Source: a virus. From it: a DNA stretch of 29,408 bases. The stretch spans positions 1-29,408 of the IMG/VR virus record IMGVR_UViG_3300042887_001701; one strand, written 5' to 3'. Positions within the stretch are counted from its first letter, which is position 1, and each line of letters begins with the position of its first letter. Below, piece by piece: positions 1-6,565 of this stretch. Position numbers and translations under genes: made by a program. The notes under the pieces are model-generated. The model did no database searches. It worked only from the letters and a program-made list of their open reading frames with translations, and was not told the origin of the DNA.

Positions 1-530
1 TTCCGCTTGTACCAGATGATCCACCCGTACCACTTGTGCCGCTTGAACCGTTGGCTCCACTGGTTCCGCTTGATCCACCTGTACCGCTTGTGCCGCTTGA
101 TCCGTTGGCTCCGCTGGTTCCGCTTGAACCACCAGTTCCGCTTGTACCAGATGATCCGCCAGTACCACTTGTACCAGACGATCCGTTTGCACCGCTTGTG
201 CCGCTCGAACCACCTGTGCCGCTTGAACCGTTGGCTCCACTGGTTCCACTTGAACCACCAGTTCCGCTTGTACCAGATGATCCACCCGTACCACTTGTGC
301 CGCTTGAACCGTTGGCTCCGCTGGTTCCGCTTGAACCACCAGTTCCACTCGTACCAGATGATCCACTAGATCCTGTTGTTCCGCTTGATCCACTTGATCC
401 AGATGTGCCAGTTGAACCGGATGAGCCACTTGTTCCACTTGAACCGGATGTACCACTTGACCCAGCCGTACCTGTCGTACCACTTGTACCGGAACTGCCA
501 CTTGAACCAGATGTTCCACTATAACTAAAA
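1..530 (-). repeat. Second collagen-like Gly-X-Y tract, imperfect nucleotide repeats
   Basis: On the minus strand this stretch encodes roughly 59 Gly-X-Y triplets up to the window edge, with many GAN, GGS and GTG variants. The bases from 1 to about 58 recur almost exactly from 262 onward, and shorter blocks recur near 136. This points to expansion by unequal exchange or slippage. It continues beyond the left edge. Confidence 0.85.
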
Positions 531-2332
531 GCATAACTAGCAGTTAAAGCGTATGAAGACGATATACTATTTAAAGACCAACTAGAGGTTCCGTATAAAG
601 ATGCGGTCAATCCTCCATTAATACTCACGCTTCCAGTAATAATAATAGACGCGGAAGCAAATAATGATCCTGTAAATTCTATAACATCCGCGTTTGTTGA
701 TAGTATTGTTTGTCCATTTTCACCAACTAAGCTAGTAGAACCAGAAACAACCAACGATCCACTTATAACAACACTTCCTGTAGTATACTGAACAGAACTT
801 GTTATAGTTTGTACGTATAAATTTGTTACAAGTATTGATGATGCGGTTACTTGACCAAAAGTTACATTATTTGCGTTAGTAAATGCGACCCCTCCGCCGT
901 TACTAAGTTGGAATGAGCTTGTGACCATGTTTTCTGGGGTGTATCCAGATGTACCGCTAGATCCGGATGTTCCACTAGTACCAGAAGTTCCACTGGTACC
1001 GCTTGTGCCACTGGTACCCGATGATCCACTTGTTCCAGTTGTACCACTTGAACCCGACGTTCCACTTGAACCCGACGTTCCACTTGAACCCGACGTTCCA
1101 CTTGAACCGGATGTACCACTAGTTCCACTTGTTCCAGAAGTACCGCTTGACCCAGATGTACCATCTGTTCCGCTGGTACCAGATGTACCATCCGTCCCAC
1201 TCGTCCCACTTGAACCCGACGTTCCACTTGAACCGGATGTACCACTAGTTCCACTTGTTCCAGAAGTACCGCTTGACCCAGATGTACCATCTGTTCCGCT
1301 GGTACCAGATGTACCATCCGTCCCACTCGTCCCACTTGAACCAGACGTTCCGCTTGAACCCGACGTTCCACTTGAACCGGATGTACCGTCCGTTCCACTT
1401 GTACCGCTTGTACCTGAAGTACCACTTGACCCCGATGTACCATCTGTTCCGCTTGTTCCTGCCGTGCCGCTTGAACCGGACGTACCACTAGTTCCACTAG
1501 TACCACTGGTTCCGCTATAACTTAATGCATACGACGCAGTTATTGCCCAACTAGAAGTTCCGTAAAGAGAACCTGTTATGCCAGCAGTGACATCCAAACT
1601 GCCAGTCACCGATAACTTTTTATATACACTTACACCGCCGTTTTCTATTTTTAATCTATAATCATATGAATCGCTGCTAACAGTAAAAACATGCCCGCCA
1701 ACAAGGGTATCGTCTGCATCATAATATACACCATTAGCATTTCTATCGCCTATGGTCAAATATCTGTTATTGGCTCCGTCAAACCATTTTAATGTTGGTT
1801 TTCCAGCATTACCTTGAAACTTAACAGAACCACCATCTACACTCGTAAGATTTATAGCATGTGGATTATCTGTAACTATATCAAACTCTTTCGTATAATC
1901 ACTTGTTATGGCTGATGCGGTAACTGTATTGAATGTAACATTACTGCCAGAATTGAATGCAAAATAAGTACCGGCATTTGTCAATTGAAGACTACTAGAA
2001 ATATATCCACCAGATAATGCATATGATGAAGTTAATGCATATGCCGAGCTAATTGCGTTTTCTGCCCAAGATGATGTTCCAGAAGCAATTCCTATAAGGT
2101 ATGAGGCAGTTGCTGCATAAGAAGATGATATTGCATTATAAGCCCAACTGGCTGTTCCAGCAGCCAATCCATCCAAATATGAAGCCGTCAAAGCATATGA
2201 TGCAGTAACTGCTACACTGGAAGTTAGATATGCAAAACTACCTGTGATTTTTCCATGAATAGTTAATCCACCAGATACTTCCGCGTCGCCATTTACGAAT
2301 AATCCATTTTGTACTATCAGGTGGTTGTCCAT
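1..2332 (-). CDS. Collagen-like tail fibre / adhesin protein, 3' end outside window
   Basis: The reading frame starts at ATG 2332 and stays open to the left edge, giving at least 777 residues. The N-terminal ~270 residues have no collagen repeat. They carry motifs of the type GTSSWAxNAISSSYALTASY, seen in tandem near residues 35-115 and again near 260 and 590. Such Ala/Ser/Tyr motifs are common in marine phage fibres. Two tracts with Gly at every third residue follow (about residues 271-462 and 602 to the edge). They are built of GTS, GSS, GTD, GAN and GGS triplets, with a ~140-residue non-collagen spacer between them. Gly-X-Y tracts in phage proteins generally form trimeric fibre rods. It is the last gene of the neck operon and starts 12 bases after the tandem stop of the gp15-like gene. 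It is very rich in Ser and Thr, so it is a plausible O-glycosylation target. Fibre identity is inferred from composition and context. Confidence 0.85.
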   Translation of the reverse strand, partial: MDNHLIVQNGLFVNGDAEVSGGLTIHGKITGSFAYLTSSVAVTASYALTASYLDGLAAGTASWAYNAISSSYAATASYLIGIASGTSSWAENAISSAYALTSSYALSGGYISSSLQLTNAGTYFAFNSGSNVTFNTVTASAITSDYTKEFDIVTDNPHAINLTSVDGGSVKFQGNAGKPTLKWFDGANNRYLTIGDRNANGVYYDADDTLVGGHVFTVSSDSYDYRLKIENGGVSVYKKLSVTGSLDVTAGITGSLYGTSSWAITASYALSYSGTSGTSGTSGTSGSSGTAGTSGTDGTSGSSGTSGTSGTSGTDGTSGSSGTSGSSGTSGSSGTSGTDGTSGTSGTDGTSGSSGTSGTSGTSGTSGSSGTSGSSGTSGTDGTSGTSGTDGTSGSSGTSGTSGTSGTSGSSGTSGSSGTSGSSGTSGSSGTTGTSGSSGTSGTSGTSGTSGTSGTSGSSGTSGYTPENMVTSSFQLSNGGGVAFTNANNVTFGQVTASSILVTNLYVQTITSSVQYTTGSVVISGSLVVSGSTSLVGENGQTILSTNADVIEFTGSLFASASIIITGSVSINGGLTASLYGTSSWSLNSISSSYALTASYAFSYSGTSGSSGSSGTSGTTGTAGSSGTSGSSGTSGSSGSTGTSGSSGSSGTTGSSGSSGTSGTGGSSGTSGANGSSGTSGTGGSSGTSGTGGSSGTSGANGSSGTGGSSGTSGANGSSGTSGTGGSSGTSGTGGSSGTSGANGSSGTSGTGGSSGTSGANGSSGTSGTGGSSGTSG
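947..1518 (-). repeat. First collagen-like Gly-X-Y tract
   Basis: About 64 Gly-X-Y triplets (mainly GTS, GSS and GTD) are encoded on the minus strand without interruption. The tract starts after a Tyr-Ser junction and ends where the sequence changes to GYTPENM, the start of the spacer domain. Confidence 0.85.
1080..1342 (-). repeat. Tandem 126-bp direct repeat inside collagen tract
   Basis: The bases from about 1080 to 1216 are repeated without difference from about 1206 to 1342, an offset of 126 bases. The unit encodes 42 residues, or 14 Gly-X-Y triplets. Identity at synonymous positions means the duplication is recent, unlike the diverged repeats elsewhere in the gene. Confidence 0.8.
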
Positions 2333-2344
2333 AGATATTATTTA

Positions 2345-3772
2345 TTATACCATCATACGTATCATCTTTAGCGTCCAAGTACCAGATAGAGGTGTTGCCA
2401 CCAAACTTACGGAACCGGACACAACGTTTGACACAGACATATGAACTGGAACACTTCCAATCTGATTGGTTTCAGTGTTGTTAAATTTTACAGCATAGTT
2501 GTTCCAATTTGCAACAACTTCTGTGGTCTTAAAGTTTAGATTACCATCATTTACAGAAACAAGCCATCTTGCGGCATTACCGGCTTCAATTGGAATTGTA
2601 TCTATGGCAACAGAACCTGAATCTGGATTTACTCCGGTGATTATGTTTGTGGCAAAAGATCCTGTTGTTCCGCCTCCAACGATACTGATAGTATTAAATG
2701 TACCCTGAACGCCACCCAGATTCACATAACTTGCAGTACCCGCGTAATTTGCATAGTTTGCATTACCAGCATTAATTGCGTAATTTGCGTTTTGGACTAT
2801 ACCACCGAATTGAGGTCTTTGTGGAGAAATATCGGGTGCAAATGTGACTGCTCCAACTTTTGCAAGTTCTTCCGCTTTCTTTGTAAGCTCTGTTGCACTG
2901 AGATCTTTTAAGTCAATAGTAGATTCATTTACACCAAATACAACTTTGCGAATAGTAAATGCCTTTTCTACAGTAGATTTATAATTTTCAAATTTTTCTG
3001 GTAATAGATACGCATAGCACATTAGTGTAAATGTTGCCTTTACTGCTCTATCTTGCCCCGCATCAACCATGGTTTCAAAATTATAATCACTGATGCTGGT
3101 TCTAAACTTGTATCTATTTTTGTCGCCCCAATAATCTTCCGTAGAAAAATTTACTGCTTCTACTATTTCGTTGCATTGCTCGACGAGGTTTGTCCAGATA
3201 ATAAATTCATAATTTACAATAACGTGGTCAGGCATAGCCACAGAATACATTTCTTGGCGTTTGCTAAATCCAGTCATTATAGAAAACTTATCGTACTTAT
3301 TTTTCTCACTGAACTTCTTCATTACTGGATATTGAAGATAGCGATTTAGTGTAGTAAGATTATCGTTTCTTTGTACAGTGCTGCGGCGAAATGCTATTGC
3401 TGGACATTGCATCTTTCCATTTTTATCACGCAATGCTCCATCTTGCCTGATTGCTTTCCATCTTTCTGGAGACGCATAGTTGATAGGAACTTTTACCTGT
3501 CTTCCTGCGTCTACTATGGTAGGACTTATGACAGTATCCATATAACTCAATATCGTAGAGTCTATATCAATAAGTTTTACGCTGAAATCTTTTCTATCAT
3601 CATTATCTCTACGTAGGTTATATGCTCTGTTTTGATTTGCTTCTGGACCAAACACAGGAGGACCAACAATAGATACTGCTTCTTTTTTCATGTCAGACAT
3701 CTCTGGACCGCTATTTACATTATTTGGCGGTCTATTGATTATTGGTTTTGGAATGTTGCCGCGCCAGGCCAT
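2345..3772 (-). CDS. gp15-like tail terminator / sheath stabiliser with fibre-like C-terminal extension
   Basis: The protein has 475 residues. The first ~300 resemble T4 gp15, the tail-completion protein that caps the sheath and tube and joins tail to neck. Shared features, compared from memory, are the VKVPINYASPERW stretch (93-105), the PAIAFRR segment (124-130), a 'PDHVIVNYEFIIWTN' strand, and a final strand ending in CYAYLLP. T4 gp15 is about 270 residues. Here a ~175-residue tail is added, with NANYA/NYAGTASY repeats (about 325-352) and a beta-rich end. These resemble the neighbouring fibre rather than gp15. The gene follows the gp14-like gene by 6 bases and ends in tandem stops just before the fibre. 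The gp15 assignment is fairly likely; the role of the extension is unknown. Confidence 0.65.
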   Translation of the reverse strand: MAWRGNIPKPIINRPPNNVNSGPEMSDMKKEAVSIVGPPVFGPEANQNRAYNLRRDNDDRKDFSVKLIDIDSTILSYMDTVISPTIVDAGRQVKVPINYASPERWKAIRQDGALRDKNGKMQCPAIAFRRSTVQRNDNLTTLNRYLQYPVMKKFSEKNKYDKFSIMTGFSKRQEMYSVAMPDHVIVNYEFIIWTNLVEQCNEIVEAVNFSTEDYWGDKNRYKFRTSISDYNFETMVDAGQDRAVKATFTLMCYAYLLPEKFENYKSTVEKAFTIRKVVFGVNESTIDLKDLSATELTKKAEELAKVGAVTFAPDISPQRPQFGGIVQNANYAINAGNANYANYAGTASYVNLGGVQGTFNTISIVGGGTTGSFATNIITGVNPDSGSVAIDTIPIEAGNAARWLVSVNDGNLNFKTTEVVANWNNYAVKFNNTETNQIGSVPVHMSVSNVVSGSVSLVATPLSGTWTLKMIRMMV

Positions 3773-3778
3773 AAATTA

Positions 3779-4252
3779 TTAATCGTTCCTTTCAAGTACA
3801 TTCAATGATGTAATCTTTGTATAATGTCCGTTGCATATTATGCTATGACTTTTGTCTGGTTGTCCGCCGAGCAACTGCTCTTGAACAACATTATCTATTT
3901 CATAATAACGATCATTGAACAATACAATGTCTCCAATTTCTGGATAAAAGTTTACTTGCTTTAGCATCTTTTCACGCATCTTGAAAATATAATCTTGGTT
4001 TCTACTTGGACCAAAATCATCATATTCAGCAGTCATATCTGCACGTTCAACAAGTGAAGATATTTGTATTGCTGGCATATACCATTTTCCAGTTTCGGCG
4101 GCAGTTTCGCCATATATGTTGGTTTTTGTTTCGGTTGGAGAAATCTTGAATACTTGAATAAGAACTTCAACAATGTCTCCCATCAATTCTGCATTTAGTG
4201 AATTGACTAGATTTAGATCTCTTTGTGAAAAATATCTTCCTCGTAGTCCCAT
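3779..4252 (-). CDS. gp14-like neck protein
   Basis: The product has 157 residues, shorter than T4 gp14 (256). The segment at 104-122 (PEIGDIVLFNDRYYEIDNV) resembles the T4 gp14 region EGDLIYFPMDNSLFEI and sits in a similar beta-rich context. Gp14 works with gp13 to close the filled head and form the neck that accepts the tail. The position between a gp13-like and a gp15-like gene, with gaps of 4 and 6 bases, supports the call. The assignment rests on one remembered motif plus gene order, so it is moderate. Confidence 0.55.
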   Translation of the reverse strand: MGLRGRYFSQRDLNLVNSLNAELMGDIVEVLIQVFKISPTETKTNIYGETAAETGKWYMPAIQISSLVERADMTAEYDDFGPSRNQDYIFKMREKMLKQVNFYPEIGDIVLFNDRYYEIDNVVQEQLLGGQPDKSHSIICNGHYTKITSLNVLERND

Positions 4253-4256
4253 AGTT

Positions 4257-5480
4257 TTACCCTATATAAATTCCGAGAGGAACTTTTTGTAGAGTTTCTT
4301 GCAGGCGAGCGGCTTCTTCTGCTCTCATTTCCATTTGAGCCTTTCTACCGGTTGCCTCCAAGTTTTCTCTGAGTTGAGTGACAAGATCTGTTTTTTCCGC
4401 AGTTGCTTCTGAGCGAAGTTCTGCGCCGTCGAGTGTTACTTCAGCACCAGGAATAGGTATGCTACTATACTTTTGGCGTATTGCTCCAAGAACTTCCTTG
4501 CATAATGCCAAGAAGTATTTGCGTATCCATTGTCTACCTACACTGTTGATGCTGCCATATGGTATGACATTATATGGTACATTGCTATAATCTCCGATCA
4601 CAGGAGAAGATACAGCAGAACCAGAAGCGTTGTAATAAGAACCCGAGCCGCTAATACCTTGAGCATCTCTTTCATTTTTTACTAAGTATTGGAAATACAT
4701 TCTGAAATCGTAAGTTGGAATAGGAAACAGTTTCAGTTTGTTGTTTATTATTTCAAAGCTCCAAGCAGATTTACGCACGAGGTCATTGAACTCAATGGCT
4801 TGCATACGCAGCAAATCCTCAAATATAGGAGTCATCAAAAATTGTGTAGCGGGAGAATATCCAGCAAATCCCATTTCATTCAGCACGTTGCTATAACTCA
4901 TACCAGTCATGCTGAATGGATCATAGATACGTGCAGCAGCAGGACTCATTTCGTGAAATATTCTTCGTATTTCTATGCGATTAAAACTTTCACTAACATC
5001 TCCCCACAAAGCCTGTAAATCATACGTTTGTGTTCCCTGCTTGGCGTCGATATATCCTTTTTTCCAATCAACATTTCCGCCAACACCAAACTCAGTTCCA
5101 TATCCTTCAGCAATCTTTATCATGTTTGGCAATCCACTGCCAACTACATTTGTTTGTGTAATATTTGTACTGGTTGATGAACCTTGAAGCACACCAATAT
5201 TATTACGAATATTAAACTGATTTACTTGAGCACTATATTCATATACTGCTTCTTCAAAGCACGCATAAAAATTCAAGTCAATCATTTCTATGTCTGTGAT
5301 CGGATAGCCCAATCTTGTTGCTGCCCATTTTGCTGCTGCTGGCGCGTCTACTTGAAAAATAGGATCTGCTTCAAAAAAACCAAATGGAGTAAGTCCGCTG
5401 CCAGAAGTTATAGCGGAACCAGAGCCTGGCCAACGAACTCTATCCTGATCAATAGTATAATTTATGCTTGTGTCTGCCAT
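4257..5480 (-). CDS. gp13-like neck (head completion) protein
   Basis: Starting at ATG 5480 the product is 407 residues and begins MADTSINYTID. The early region GYPITDIEMIDLNFYACFEE and the late segment WIRKYFLALCKEVLGAIRQK, followed by a YSSIPIPGAEVTLDG stretch (about 317-352), match the pattern I recall for gp13-type neck proteins of marine T4-like phages. An acidic, helical C-terminus follows. Gp13 binds the portal after packaging. A GTG seven codons upstream (5501) is in frame, but it lies directly on a strong GGAGG and would add only MLIYLYN, so ATG 5480 is preferred. The gene leads a minus-strand set of four: gp13-, gp14-, gp15-like and fibre. Confidence 0.6.
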   Translation of the reverse strand: MADTSINYTIDQDRVRWPGSGSAITSGSGLTPFGFFEADPIFQVDAPAAAKWAATRLGYPITDIEMIDLNFYACFEEAVYEYSAQVNQFNIRNNIGVLQGSSTSTNITQTNVVGSGLPNMIKIAEGYGTEFGVGGNVDWKKGYIDAKQGTQTYDLQALWGDVSESFNRIEIRRIFHEMSPAAARIYDPFSMTGMSYSNVLNEMGFAGYSPATQFLMTPIFEDLLRMQAIEFNDLVRKSAWSFEIINNKLKLFPIPTYDFRMYFQYLVKNERDAQGISGSGSYYNASGSAVSSPVIGDYSNVPYNVIPYGSINSVGRQWIRKYFLALCKEVLGAIRQKYSSIPIPGAEVTLDGAELRSEATAEKTDLVTQLRENLEATGRKAQMEMRAEEAARLQETLQKVPLGIYIG

Positions 5481-5484
5481 ATTA

Positions 5485-5492
5485 TATAAATA
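5485..5492 (+). promoter_or_regulatory. Possible T4-type late promoter TATAAATA (plus)
   Basis: An exact TATAAATA, the T4 late promoter -10 element, lies on the plus strand 78 bases before the lysozyme start. A near match (TATAAATT, 5519-5526) lies closer. The region is A/T-rich, so chance occurrence is possible. The same bases read on the minus strand belong to a recurring TATATTTATA motif. Confidence 0.35.
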
Positions 5493-5558
5493 TATCAACA
5501 CCTCCTAAATGAGATAGGTATAAATTATAATATTAGAATAGATACGCCAAGTGCTATA

Positions 5559-5566
5559 TATTTATA
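5559..5566 (-). promoter_or_regulatory. Possible T4-type late promoter TATAAATA (minus)
   Basis: The minus strand reads TATAAATA here. It would start a transcript about 70 bases ahead of the gp13-like gene. It mirrors the plus-strand site at 5485, so each divergent operon would have its promoter next to the other's start codon. Unproven. Confidence 0.35.
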
Positions 5567-5570
5567 TAGT

Positions 5571-6230
5571 ATGATAAAACTGAAAGATATACTGGTTAAG
5601 AACAAAATAATCCGCGAAGATATTGGCGATGTACAACCAGGTGATGTAAAGTTTGTAGTACCGCCCGCTCAAATATCATATGCTAAAGCGGCGGGAGATG
5701 GAGCAGGTAAACCATATACAAGACCAGATGTTGATTTTTCAGGAACAGGCGATGAAGGATTGCTGATTACAAAGGCGATGAATATAATAAAGCCGTTTGA
5801 AAATAGCGTAAATAATCCAAAAGGTGGGTTTGATAAAAAGTCAAAAAAATGGTTTCCACACAAAAGCTTGGAAGGCGGCTCAGATACTATAGCATATGGG
5901 CATAAGTTATTACCCGGTGAAGATTTTAGCAAAGGACTAACAGACAGTGAAGCAGAACGCCTGTTGGAAAAAGATATACGCGAAAAAATAAAACTCGCCA
6001 AGTCCAAGATGTCAAATTTTGATGGTATGCCGTTGACCATAAAACTGGCTATAATCAACGCATTATTTAGAGGAGATATGGGACCAAAAACAATGAGGTT
6101 ATTATCTCAAAACAAGTTTGGTGATGCAGCAAAGGAATATCTCAATCACGCCGAATATAGATCGACCAAAAACATTGGTGTAAAAAAACGAATGCAATGG
6201 AACTATAATGTGATGAAATCTGCGGCATAA
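5571..6230 (+). CDS. GH24-type phage lysozyme with N-terminal extension
   Basis: The product has 219 residues. From about residue 60 it resembles T4-type lysozymes, which cleave the MurNAc-GlcNAc bond of peptidoglycan. E77 in KPFENS is the candidate catalytic Glu, and the SDTIAYGHKL stretch (104-113) matches the family's Thr-x-Gly-x-Gly-His region. LTDSEAERLL (123-132) matches the conserved helix after it. The Glu-to-Thr spacing (29) is longer than in T4 lysozyme (15), so an insertion lies between them. Residues 1-60 are extra. They start MIKLKDILVKNKIIREDIG, like the leaders of the head-region proteins on the other strand, and contain no obvious signal peptide. It could be the lysis endolysin or a virion-packaged lysozyme. 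It is first in the only plus-strand operon. Confidence 0.75.
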   Translation: MIKLKDILVKNKIIREDIGDVQPGDVKFVVPPAQISYAKAAGDGAGKPYTRPDVDFSGTGDEGLLITKAMNIIKPFENSVNNPKGGFDKKSKKWFPHKSLEGGSDTIAYGHKLLPGEDFSKGLTDSEAERLLEKDIREKIKLAKSKMSNFDGMPLTIKLAIINALFRGDMGPKTMRLLSQNKFGDAAKEYLNHAEYRSTKNIGVKKRMQWNYNVMKSAA

Positions 6231-6234
6231 AACT

Positions 6235-6441
6235 ATGAAATTATTATCACTATTATTATTGCCATTACTATTGCTATCTGGCTGTGCAACAACCGGAGGT
6301 CATGTTGTTAGCAGACCGGAATATCCGCCAACAAGAGTAATTGTTGTTCAACCAGAATATTATACTCCAATGTATATACATATGCGTAGCGATTTTTGGT
6401 ATGTTGGTAAACACCATTACCATCATCGCTATAGACGATAA
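6235..6441 (+). CDS. Small lipoprotein, possible lysis accessory (outer-membrane spanin candidate)
   Basis: The product has 68 residues: a short Lys start, a Leu-rich hydrophobic segment, and a clear lipobox LLSGC (Cys at about residue 17). The mature part is only ~50 residues, Pro- and Tyr-containing, and ends in a His/Tyr/Arg-rich tail (HHYHHRYRR). It starts 4 bases after the lysozyme stop and is closed by a terminator, so the two are co-expressed. Small phage lipoproteins next to a lysozyme are often outer-membrane spanins, but no inner-membrane partner is visible and the sequence is not recognised. Lipoprotein status is solid; function is a guess. Confidence 0.65.
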   Translation: MKLLSLLLLPLLLLSGCATTGGHVVSRPEYPPTRVIVVQPEYYTPMYIHMRSDFWYVGKHHYHHRYRR

Positions 6442-6446
6442 AAATT

Positions 6447-6472
6447 AACCCCACAATAAAGTGGGGTTTTTT
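6447..6472 (+). terminator. Rho-independent terminator of lysozyme operon
   Basis: The perfect 8-bp stem AACCCCAC/GTGGGGTT has a six-base AATAAA loop and is followed by a run of T on the plus strand, six bases after the lipoprotein stop. Confidence 0.85.
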
Positions 6473-6507
6473 ATTGATTTAATATTACCATAGAATTCGT
6501 ATATGGT

Positions 6508-6534
6508 AAAAAAAAACCGGTCTTTCGACCGGTT
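6508..6534 (-). terminator. Rho-independent terminator after major capsid gene
   Basis: On the minus strand the 8-bp stem AACCGGTC/GACCGGTT encloses a GAAA tetraloop and is followed by a T run (A run at 6508-6514 on the plus strand). It lies 31 bases beyond the capsid stop codon. GAAA loops make very stable hairpins, which suits a strongly transcribed gene. Confidence 0.85.
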
Positions 6535-6565
6535 CTTTGTAGTTTTCCCTCTAAGAGGCGAAGTA

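Noticed and set aside
36-524. Plus-strand proline-rich open frame of 162 codons
   Set aside because: It is the antisense of the Gly-X-Y collagen tract, whose minus-strand frame is continuous with a clear fibre N-terminus.
862-1506. Minus-strand Val/Gln/Arg-rich open frame
   Set aside because: A shifted frame over the same collagen repeats; the fibre frame is the one that joins to non-repeat protein at both ends.
1-1518. CRISPR-like array of short repeats
   Set aside because: Repeats are in multiples of three bases, code for Gly-X-Y, and lack constant repeat/unique spacer alternation.
921-1520. Plus-strand proline-rich open frame of 199 codons
   Set aside because: Also antisense of collagen repeats; the Val-Pro-Leu pattern is only the complement of Gly-Thr-Ser codons.
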